From: Geobacteraceae bacterium
GTDB taxonomy: Bacteria > Desulfobacterota > Desulfuromonadia > Desulfuromonadales > Geopsychrobacteraceae
NCBI GenBank assembly: GCA_027064785.1
Contig: JAMOPE010000277.1
Span: 1-10,714, forward strand
DNA length: 10,714 nt
Direction: 5' to 3'
Shown piece by piece: positions 1 to 7,183 of this stretch. A program made the translations under genes and the position numbers. The notes under the pieces are model-generated. The model was not told the DNA's origin, did not search any database, and was given only the letters and a program-made list of their open reading frames with translations. The stretch's first letter is position 1. Each line of letters begins with the position of its first letter.

Positions 1-2
1 GA

Positions 3-1925
<1,923 letters not shown>

Positions 1926-1932
1926 TAACATA

Positions 1933-1982
1933 TCCGGAAATGCCGGTATCCTGAAGTCAACACAGGATACCGGCCATCCGGA
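1933..1982 (+). terminator. Long hairpin after dnaK, no U-run (processing or attenuation element)
   Basis: A perfect 12-bp inverted repeat, GCCGGTATCCTG (1942-1953) and CAGGATACCGGC (1963-1974), closes a 9-nt loop. Outer arms TCCGG (1933-1937) and CCGGA (1978-1982) can extend it. The stem starts 16 nt after the dnaK stop. No T-tract follows, so it is not a standard intrinsic terminator. It could protect the dnaK mRNA 3' end or reduce read-through into hsp20. The structure is visible directly; the role is inferred. Confidence 0.5.
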
Positions 1983-2000
1983 GGAATTCAGTTGAATTCC
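1983..2000. promoter_or_regulatory. 18-bp palindrome in the dnaK-hsp20 spacer, possible operator
   Basis: GGAATTCA-GT-TGAATTCC is an 8-bp perfect inverted repeat with a 2-nt centre, 54 nt before the hsp20 start. An AT-rich stretch with a TATAAA-like box (2019-2024) lies between it and the hsp20 ribosome site, so the palindrome would sit near the -35 zone of an hsp20 promoter. No good -35 hexamer at 16-18 nt spacing was found, and it matches neither CIRCE nor a sigma-32 promoter that I know. The dyad is certain; operator function is a guess. Confidence 0.35.
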
Positions 2001-2053
2001 ACTGAGATAACAACAAAATATAAAAAATAAATGATGCGAAGGAGGACAGAGCT

Positions 2054-2560
2054 ATGGCGACTTGGCAACAGTTACGTGAAGGAGTTGGACGTGCCTGGGA
2101 TTCATTGGTCGATGGTTGGAATCAGCTTCATGATCGCGCAGCAGGAGCAATAACCCGCTTCGTTCCCGGTGCAAGCAAAATGTATCCGACCGAGCGGGAA
2201 CATCAGGAAATGATCCAGCGTAATTCAGGCTGGGGTGTTCTTGCAGCAGAGGTTTTCGACGACGATAAAAAAGTCGTCGTCCGGCTGGAAGCACCTGGAC
2301 TGGAAGCCGATGAGATCGATCTGCAGGTTATCAACAATATGCTGGTTATTCGCGGTGAAAAAACATTGCAGCAGGAACACAACGATGGCCGCTATCACAT
2401 TATCGAATGTGCTTACGGTAGTTTTGAACGGGCAATCCCACTCCCTGCTGAAGTTGACCCGGAGAACACCAAAGCAAGCTATAAACGGGGAGTTTTACGG
2501 GTTGAGTTACCGAAGCCCCAGGGACAGAAACAGAAAAAAATCAAGATTGCAGCAGATTAA
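2054..2560 (+). CDS. Small heat-shock protein, Hsp20/alpha-crystallin family
   Basis: ATP-independent holdase that keeps denatured cytosolic proteins soluble until DnaK refolds them. The 168-residue product has an N-terminal arm rich in Trp (W4, W15, W22, W60). The alpha-crystallin domain spans about residues 62-155 and carries the family signatures APGLEADEIDL, NNMLVIRGEK and RGVLRVELPK. The C-terminal IxI anchor motif is IKI (163-165), used to bind neighbouring dimers in the oligomer. The start is set by a strong AAGGAGG ribosome site at 2039-2045, 8 nt upstream. It lies 128 nt after dnaK on the same strand and ends in a clear intrinsic terminator. Heat induction is expected from context, but no known heat-shock promoter was recognised. 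Confidence 0.96.
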   Translation: MATWQQLREGVGRAWDSLVDGWNQLHDRAAGAITRFVPGASKMYPTEREHQEMIQRNSGWGVLAAEVFDDDKKVVVRLEAPGLEADEIDLQVINNMLVIRGEKTLQQEHNDGRYHIIECAYGSFERAIPLPAEVDPENTKASYKRGVLRVELPKPQGQKQKKIKIAAD

Positions 2561-2576
2561 ACATCAAAACCAAAAA

Positions 2577-2612
2577 TCGGGGGCACAATCACAATGTGCC
2601 TCCGACTTTTTT
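2577..2612 (+). terminator. Rho-independent terminator of hsp20
   Basis: An 11-bp stem pairs TCGGGGGCACA (2577-2587) with TGTGCCTCCGA (2595-2605), with one G-T pair and a 7-nt loop. A T6 run follows at 2607-2612. It begins 17 nt after the hsp20 stop, so it should end the dnaK/hsp20 transcript and separate it from the small gene downstream. Confidence 0.9.
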
Positions 2613-2702
2613 CCCTTCCTCACTCCAGTCGTGACAAACTTGAACAAATGCCGGTCTTCAGGTATTTTCAAATAAACTTATGTCGCTATGCCGGAGCCAG
2701 TA

Positions 2703-2951
2703 ATGACCCTCAACAAAAAAGTCCTGTCCTTGATCTTCTGTATTCTTTGTCTCTTTTTCTCGTTGACCATTTCCAATGCCGCAGAAAAACCAGTCAGTCA
2801 GGAAATCAGGGAAAATTCAAAACAGGCTGTCGAAGAAGTAAAAGATATCGGGAAAGAGATTGGAAAAGAGGGTAAAAAAATTGGTCACGATGTCAAAGAA
2901 GGCTCAAAAAGCGCCTGGGAAAGTATCAAGGATCTGTTCAACCAGTATTGA
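2703..2951 (+). CDS. Small exported amphipathic-helix protein, unknown function
   Basis: An 82-residue protein starting MTLNKKVLSL. A signal peptide is clear: two Lys, then a hydrophobic core of about 18 residues, then SNA as a likely cleavage site near residue 26. The mature part (about 56 residues) is almost entirely Lys/Glu/Gly with regularly spaced Ile/Val, for example VKDIGKEIGKEGKKIGHDV. It should form one amphipathic helix, of the LEA or apolipoprotein type. It ends in WESIKDLFNQY. ATG 2703 is preferred over ATG 2688 because GGAG at 2693-2696 is 6 nt upstream and the signal peptide then starts correctly. A periplasmic or envelope-stress role is possible from its position beside chaperone genes. 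No family was recognised, and no clear terminator follows. Confidence 0.75.
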   Translation: MTLNKKVLSLIFCILCLFFSLTISNAAEKPVSQEIRENSKQAVEEVKDIGKEIGKEGKKIGHDVKEGSKSAWESIKDLFNQY

Positions 2952-3008
2952 TTTTCATGACTGAACAAAATAAACCCGACCACTTTGATAAAGTTTAACA
3001 GGTGCGGT

Positions 3009-3020
3009 ATGCTTAAGCAT
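3009..3020. promoter_or_regulatory. 12-bp palindrome abutting the kinase start codon
   Basis: ATGCTTAAGCAT is a perfect dyad whose last two bases are the first two of the proposed ATG (3019). GG (3006-3007) and CC (3022-3023) can extend it past one mismatch. It could be an operator, or as RNA a small hairpin over the initiation codon. No strong ribosome site is seen at normal spacing for this start, so the element may matter for expression. Chance occurrence cannot be excluded. Confidence 0.3.
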
Positions 3021-4443
3021 GCCGAGTGAATTTCTCACCTTTATACTATATCTTTTCTACGGAATGGCTTTCTTCGCCATCGGGGTTTCAATCACCTCAC
3101 GGGATACCCGCGCCAGTCAGCTTAAAATTGCCAGCGTTCTCTGGTTATTAGCATTATTTGCCTACAGCCATGCTTTTCATGAATGGTTTGAACTGTATCA
3201 GAGTCTCCCCTCTCCGGAGTTTCATGACCAGATCCTTCCGCTGATCAACCGGCTGAAACTGATCCTGGTATTTGTCTCGTTCAGCTTTCTCCTCTTCTTC
3301 GGGATTCGAGTTCTGCGAATTGTTTTTCCCGGCAAAGAGTGGCTGTTCAATCTCCTGCCCGTCACCCTGATCACTGGTCTGGTTATCGCTGTTTTTCCTC
3401 TACCTGATCTTCTTCTGGATGAGAACTTCACCCTCATCAATAGCCGTATTCGTAACTTTATCGGCCTGCCTGCAGCTGCCTTCGCAGGGCTGGGATTGAT
3501 CCTCTATTCGAGAACTGTCACTCATACCAGCGACAAAGGAGCACGAAATTTTATCGGGGCCGGGGTTGCACTGATAGCCTACGGACTTCTCACCGGGGTT
3601 GTTCCTTCTGGGACCCACGTTCCCCTCCTCTGGAATGCACCTATTGAGCTATTTCGCGGGTTATCTGCTTTTGTCATTCTCCACTTTGTCATGAACGCCC
3701 TGTACACATTTGATGAAGAACGTAAACTATTGATGGAGGAACGACTCGCCCGTTTTGCGAAAGCCGAAAAGCTTCACGCCCTCGGCAAACTTGCATTCGG
3801 AATTGCTCACGAAATCAACAATCCGCTCACAAATGTGTCGATGAATGTCGAAATGCTCAGAAAAGACCTTGACGGGAAAATTAACCAGGAAAGAGCAATG
3901 AAACGACTGGCTGCGATCGAAAGAAATCTCGATCGAGCATCAAAGATCGCGCGGGAGTTACTGGCCTTTTCAACTGAAAAAGAAGCAGAATTCGTTCCAA
4001 TCTCCCTGAATGATATTATCAGGAGCACCCTGGAATTATTGGGATCACGTAAAAAAGATTACGCCATAACGGTGGTCACGGCAGACATCCCCGCCATTCC
4101 GGCAATCCCGTGGAAACTGGAAGAAGTGCTGCTCAACATTTTAGTCAACGCCATGGATGCAACACCGAAAAACGGTGAAATTACGATCTCGACACACAGG
4201 AACAACCACAGTCTGCAGTTAAAAGTCTGTGACAGTGGGTGCGGAATCCCGACAGAGTGTCTGACTCAAGTGATGGATCCGTTTTTCACCACCAAAGAGG
4301 TTGGACAGGGAACCGGGCTGGGACTGTCAATCTGCTACGGAATTATGGAGCTGCACGGGGGACAGATTGAGTTGGAAAGTCTCCACCGGCACGGAACAAC
4401 CGTCACCCTCATTTTCCCGTTGAAAGGAACAGACAATGGCTAA
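3019..4443 (+). CDS. Polytopic membrane sensor histidine kinase (NtrB-like core)
   Basis: Inner-membrane two-component sensor of 474 residues. Residues 1-230 hold about seven hydrophobic segments (near 5-25, 37-56, 79-101, 108-128, 147-165, 177-197 and 208-230) and no recognised periplasmic ligand domain. The signal is therefore unknown and may be sensed within or at the membrane. The H-box is GIAHEINNPLTN with phospho-acceptor H264. The N-box is LLNILVNAMDATP (371-383), G1 is CDSGCGIP (404-411) and G2 is GTGLGLS (431-437), so all kinase motifs are intact. The DPFFTTK and QGTGLGLS sequence resembles the NtrB/HPK4 class. The start is the first ATG with a plausible membrane N-terminus, but its ribosome site is weak, so it is less certain than the rest. 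The 3' end overlaps the response-regulator gene by 8 nt, indicating translational coupling. Confidence 0.93.
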   Translation: MPSEFLTFILYLFYGMAFFAIGVSITSRDTRASQLKIASVLWLLALFAYSHAFHEWFELYQSLPSPEFHDQILPLINRLKLILVFVSFSFLLFFGIRVLRIVFPGKEWLFNLLPVTLITGLVIAVFPLPDLLLDENFTLINSRIRNFIGLPAAAFAGLGLILYSRTVTHTSDKGARNFIGAGVALIAYGLLTGVVPSGTHVPLLWNAPIELFRGLSAFVILHFVMNALYTFDEERKLLMEERLARFAKAEKLHALGKLAFGIAHEINNPLTNVSMNVEMLRKDLDGKINQERAMKRLAAIERNLDRASKIARELLAFSTEKEAEFVPISLNDIIRSTLELLGSRKKDYAITVVTADIPAIPAIPWKLEEVLLNILVNAMDATPKNGEITISTHRNNHSLQLKVCDSGCGIPTECLTQVMDPFFTTKEVGQGTGLGLSICYGIMELHGGQIELESLHRHGTTVTLIFPLKGTDNG

Positions 4444-5077
4444 AATTCTAGTTGTCGATGATGATCTGGAACTGCGTGAAAATCTGCACGAAGTTCTTGA
4501 AGATAACGGGTTCTCTGTGGGATTGGCAGAAAACGGAGATACGGCTTTAGAAAAACTGAGTGGTGACAGCTTTGACCTGGTCCTCCTCGATTCGGTCATG
4601 CCGGGGATGGACGGAATGGCAACACTCCCGCTGATCAGGCGTGATCATCCCAAAACTAAAGTCATCATGCTAACCGCTTTTTCGACCATTAATAATGCCG
4701 TTGAAGCAATGCGCAGTGGTGCCGATGACTATATGACCAAGCCATTTAAAATTGACGAACTGCTGGTTGCAATCCGCCGCTGCCTCGAAAAAGCAAAATT
4801 CGGTCGTTGCGATGAACTGATAAATTCGGATGAAATGTTTAAGTGCCTCGCCAACAAAACCCGCCGTAAAGCTCTTACGTTGCTTCACCATGAAACCCAG
4901 CTAAAATTTATGGATATCACCAGAAGACTCGGGATCGATGATCACACCAAAGTGAATTTCCATCTAAAAGCTTTGAAAGATGCCAACCTGATTGAACAGC
5001 ATAACGGCAAGTATTATCAGCTTTCAGCCCAGGGTAAAAAAATAGTCACCTGTATGAATTCCATTGCTTCAAGCTGA
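4436..5077 (+). CDS. Response regulator: REC domain with ArsR-like winged-helix output
   Basis: DNA-binding partner of the kinase just upstream. Residues 1-120 form a complete receiver: acidic pocket D8/D9/D10, phospho-acceptor D52 in LLDSVMPGMDG, switch T80, and K102 in YMTKPF. Residues about 130-213 are a winged helix beginning FKCLANKTRRKALTLL. A recognition-helix region LGIDDHTKVNFHLKALKDANLI follows, then a wing NGKYYQLSAQG. This looks like an ArsR/archaeal-type helix-turn-helix. It is not the OmpR, NarL or AAA+/Fis output normally paired with NtrB-like kinases. There is no AAA+ domain, so it should not activate sigma-54 in the NtrC way. The ATG overlaps the kinase stop by 8 nt. Targets are unknown; the adjacent haem-protein gene is a candidate. 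Confidence 0.92.
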   Translation: MAKILVVDDDLELRENLHEVLEDNGFSVGLAENGDTALEKLSGDSFDLVLLDSVMPGMDGMATLPLIRRDHPKTKVIMLTAFSTINNAVEAMRSGADDYMTKPFKIDELLVAIRRCLEKAKFGRCDELINSDEMFKCLANKTRRKALTLLHHETQLKFMDITRRLGIDDHTKVNFHLKALKDANLIEQHNGKYYQLSAQGKKIVTCMNSIASS

Positions 5078-5112
5078 AATCACTCAGGAAATTCTCTTTC
5101 TGTGAAGAAAAA

Positions 5113-5137
5113 TTATCAGCCCTTCTCCCGCTGATAA
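5113..5137. terminator. Hairpin after the two-component operon (weak terminator or operator)
   Basis: TTATCAGC (5113-5120) and GCTGATAA (5130-5137) form a perfect 8-bp stem with a 9-nt loop, 35 nt after the regulator's stop. On the + strand it is followed by AAATCAATT, not a U-run. On the - strand it is followed by T5, so it fits an intrinsic terminator better in that direction, where no gene is seen. It may instead be a binding site upstream of the haem-protein gene. Confidence 0.35.
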
Positions 5138-5187
5138 AATCAATTATCTGGAACGATGTCCCGTCCCCCCGCTATTCTCTACTAAAA

Positions 5188-5216
5188 TGATCAACAAAAC
5201 TGATCAATCTCGATCA
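5188..5216. repeat. Three GATCA repeats upstream of the haem-protein gene
   Basis: GATCA occurs at 5189-5193, 5202-5206 and 5212-5216; the first two lie in TGATCA palindromes starting 13 nt apart. They fall 37-65 nt before the proposed start at 5253. They could be regulator half-sites, but the motif is short and the spacing is uneven (13 then 10 nt), so chance is quite possible. Confidence 0.25.
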
Positions 5217-5252
5217 GCACTTGTGTTCGTTCCTCGCAGAAAGGAGAAAAGC

Positions 5253-6293
5253 ATGAAATCACGTCATTTGCTTCGTTCTCTGTGCCTGCTGACCAGCCTG
5301 CTCTTTTTCGCGGTCGCAGCCCACGCAACCCCAACCCTTACCAGCGTTAAGACCAACAAACCAATCCTCCTCTCGGGTGTTGTTGATAACGCCTGGCAAA
5401 AAGCAGCCCCGCTGAAAGTCACATTGGATAATCTTCCCTACGAACCAAGCAATGGTTATCCGGGAATGACAGAGACAACTGTCACTATGAAGTCACTCTA
5501 CGATAATGAGTACATCTATTTTTTGATTCAGTACGATGATCCGACAAAAAGTCTTGCCCGCTTCCCGTGGGTGAAACAAGCGGACGGCAGCTGGAAGCAG
5601 ATGAAAAACAAGGACAGCACCGGTCACGACAATACCTACTACGAAGACAAAGTCGGCATGTTCTGGAATATCAATACTGCAGGTTTCTCTGATGAAGGAT
5701 GTATGATTTCCTGCCATATGGATATGGAAGGGGATACCTCGGCTGGACGTAAATTCACCAACAACCCCGGTGAGACCCTCGATATCTGGCATGTAAAAAA
5801 TGTCCGAACCAGCCCATTGGGACAAGTTGATGATCAGTTTGTCGACAGCACCAACAACGGAAAAACCAACAAAGGTTGGGGCCGTAAGGGCGATGTTAAA
5901 ACCGGTGGCGGTTATAAAAACAACTATAATAAAGACAAATCGGGCCCGGCCTACATGAACTTCCCATCATCAGAGTCGGCCAGATATTATGTCCTTCCCA
6001 GCCTGAAGACCCCATTTGTCGACATCTTCAAACCGGGTGATGTTGTTCCGGGAATCGTCATTGATGCTTTCGAGGGACCACGTGCCGACATCGAAATGCG
6101 CGGAAAGTGGGACAGCGGGAAGTGGACGCTGGAAATCCGGAGAAAACTGGTCACCAGCGGTGAAAAATCCAACATTCAGGATGTCCAGTTCAGTGATCTG
6201 AACAAAACTTATTACTTCGGTATCGCAGTCTTTGATAACAGTCAGATCGACCACCTCTACCACGACGGTGTTCTCGCATTACAATTTAAGTAG
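5253..6293 (+). CDS. Exported ethylbenzene-dehydrogenase-like haem-binding protein
   Basis: A periplasmic protein of 346 residues resembling the haem-binding (gamma) subunit domain of ethylbenzene dehydrogenase and related DMSO-reductase-family enzymes, which carries electrons through one haem. A signal peptide MKSRHLLRSL with hydrophobic core ends at AHA (23-25). Family-like features are the N-terminal VVDNAWQKAAPL, a MKSLYDNEYIYFLIQYDDP strand block, the GFSDEGC..CH segment (residues 144-155) and LDIWHVK (176-182). C150, C154 and H155 form CX3CH, one residue longer than a standard haem c site. ATG 5253 is chosen over 5187 because AAGGAG lies about 8 nt upstream and the signal peptide then begins at once. 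No molybdenum subunit or iron-sulfur subunit is nearby, so its electron partner is unknown. The adjacent two-component system may control it. Confidence 0.85.
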   Translation: MKSRHLLRSLCLLTSLLFFAVAAHATPTLTSVKTNKPILLSGVVDNAWQKAAPLKVTLDNLPYEPSNGYPGMTETTVTMKSLYDNEYIYFLIQYDDPTKSLARFPWVKQADGSWKQMKNKDSTGHDNTYYEDKVGMFWNINTAGFSDEGCMISCHMDMEGDTSAGRKFTNNPGETLDIWHVKNVRTSPLGQVDDQFVDSTNNGKTNKGWGRKGDVKTGGGYKNNYNKDKSGPAYMNFPSSESARYYVLPSLKTPFVDIFKPGDVVPGIVIDAFEGPRADIEMRGKWDSGKWTLEIRRKLVTSGEKSNIQDVQFSDLNKTYYFGIAVFDNSQIDHLYHDGVLALQFK

Positions 6294-6317
6294 ATAAATC
6301 TCTCTCCAAATCGAGTA

Positions 6318-6354
6318 GGGTGAGGTGAGAATCAATCCAAGCTCACCTCATCCC
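6318..6354 (-). ncRNA. Group II intron domain VI stem and 3' end
   Basis: Following domain V on the - strand, GGGATGAGGTGAG (6354-6342) pairs with CTCACCTCACCC (6329-6318), leaving one A bulged on the 5' arm at 6351. The text then runs on as TAC-TCGA. If the intron ends at TAC (6316), an A lies 7 nt from the 3' end, the usual branch-point distance, although it is drawn paired here. Confidence 0.6.
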
Positions 6355-6361
6355 TCTCACA

Positions 6362-6392
6362 GAACCGTGCGTACGGGCCTCGTACACGGCTC
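6362..6392 (-). ncRNA. Group II intron domain V
   Basis: On the - strand the 31-nt element begins GAGCCGT and ends ACGGTTC, forming a 7-bp lower stem. Next come a 2-nt bulge (GC) on the 3' side, an upper stem GTACG/CGTAC and a 5-nt loop. The AGC catalytic triad is in the GAGCC start. The usual domain V is 34 nt with a 7-bp upper stem and GNRA loop, so this one is slightly short but keeps the bulge and triad. Confidence 0.78.
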
Positions 6393-6804
6393 CTGTTCAT
6401 TCTTTCTCAGGCCGGGACTTCTTCACTATTACGGATTCATCTGCCACCTCGCACTGCATCAGAAGGCCTTGAGTTTCCTCTTGTGTCTTCCTTTCCCAAC
6501 CCATCGACCAAATGGATTGAGACAATACGAGGCTTCCCCAGTGACCTCTGGCTCCCTGTAAGCTACCGCATCCTCAATCACGTGACGGGTTATGATCAGG
6601 TATCAGGCTTCGCGCTATTTAGCACGCTTACCCTCCCGTACCGCCGAAGCAGGTTCGCTTGCTATGTGCAGCTTACTTCCTATCGCTTCTTTCAGACCCT
6701 GCCGTTACCAGCAACGCCCTTGCGATTCGGATTATCTTCCCCCTGATTGGGGTGACGCCTGTTTTTTACAACAGGCCGGGTTTGCCAGCTACGCTGGGCA
6801 AACT

Positions 6805-6844
6805 AAAAAATGAGCCGACTGTGATAACCACAACCGGCTCATTT
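6805..6844 (-). terminator. Intrinsic terminator of the 68-aa gene, host site of the intron
   Basis: AAATGAGCCG (6808-6817) and CGGCTCATTT (6835-6844) form a 10-bp stem, with 4 further pairs inside across a small internal loop. On the - strand it ends in a T6 run (6810-6805). It begins 26 nt after the stop of the - strand gene at 6871. The group II intron starts two nucleotides beyond the T-run. Before insertion the hairpin may have served both convergent genes. Confidence 0.88.
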
Positions 6845-6870
6845 CAATTAATTCTTTTAAAAAACAGAAA

Positions 6871-7077
6871 TCAACGACCTCGACGTTCAACGCCCGAAAA
6901 CGAACCGCCCATACCACGGATAGCATCCTTGCCAACGGTCACCCAACCACTGGAGCGCTCAAATTGAGTCACCTGTTTTGAGCTGATCAGAGTATTTAGC
7001 AATCCCGGGCTGATACTGTCTTTGACTCCGTTCCTGTAGACAACATTGATTCTGCTGTTTCGCCGCGTAATAGCCAT
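6871..7077 (-). CDS. Short conserved-looking protein, function unknown
   Basis: A 68-residue soluble protein starting MAITRRNSRINVVYRNG and ending in GMGGSFSGVERRGR. The middle, SSKQVTQFERSSGWVTVGKDAIRG, has alternating strands around an invariant-looking SSGWV. It resembles a small family of Geobacter-type deltaproteobacteria with the same GWV..G.D.IRG and ERRG pattern; this is recalled from memory, not searched. ATG 7077 is preferred over GTG 7080 because GGGGAGG (7085-7091) is then 7 nt upstream. It sits 106 nt downstream of the acyltransferase gene, with its own strong ribosome site and terminator. That, with its high basic content, favours a real gene. No function can be assigned. Confidence 0.72.
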   Translation of the reverse strand: MAITRRNSRINVVYRNGVKDSISPGLLNTLISSKQVTQFERSSGWVTVGKDAIRGMGGSFSGVERRGR

Positions 7078-7100
7078 CACCGAACCTCCCCTCTATAAAA

Positions 7101-7119
7101 GCAGAGTATAATTCTCTGC
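7101..7119. promoter_or_regulatory. Inverted repeat enclosing a TATAAT box
   Basis: GCAGAG-TATAATT-CTCTGC is a perfect 6-bp dyad with a 7-nt centre, 24 nt upstream of the 68-aa gene. The centre reads TATAAT on the + strand and TTATAC/TATACT on the - strand, so a -10 element could lie inside an operator for that gene. No convincing -35 hexamer at 16-18 nt was found. Confidence 0.35.
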
Positions 7120-7183
7120 CGACAAATCACATTCCACAACCCCAGCAAAAAAATTATTTTCTCGACAAGCGTGACGAATATTC

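Larger units (their letters stand above)
6316..6803 (-). mobile_element. ORF-less group II intron (ribozyme only)
   Basis: Read on the - strand, this 488-nt stretch starts GTTTG (close to the GUGYG consensus). It opens with a hairpin whose arms are GTTTGCC and GGCAAAC (6803-6780), then a second hairpin at 6776-6759. Near the far end are a domain V-like hairpin (6392-6362) and a domain VI-like stem (6354-6318). The text between resembles bacterial group II intron domain I-IV sequence that I recognise from memory, including a segment (about 6415-6395) like that normally preceding the reverse-transcriptase gene. No reverse-transcriptase ORF is present in any - strand frame, so the intron encodes no maturase and would need one in trans to splice or move. 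It fills the space between two convergent genes. Boundaries are good to a few nucleotides; the structural class is not settled. Confidence 0.78.

Noticed and set aside
2235..2675. 146-aa + strand frame overlapping hsp20
   Set aside because: It lies in another frame of a clear Hsp20 gene and runs through that gene's terminator; no family features.
5149..5166. Possible sigma-54 promoter TGGAAC...CCCG before the haem-protein gene
   Set aside because: The -12 GC is replaced by CG and the -24 box is imperfect, and the nearby regulator has no AAA+ domain. The match is too poor to call.
6325..6967. Several overlapping + strand ORFs (78, 87, 73 and 102 aa)
   Set aside because: They lie over the antisense of the group II intron and the terminator, have no ribosome sites and no protein features. 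Such ORFs are often mis-annotated as hypothetical proteins in intron copies.
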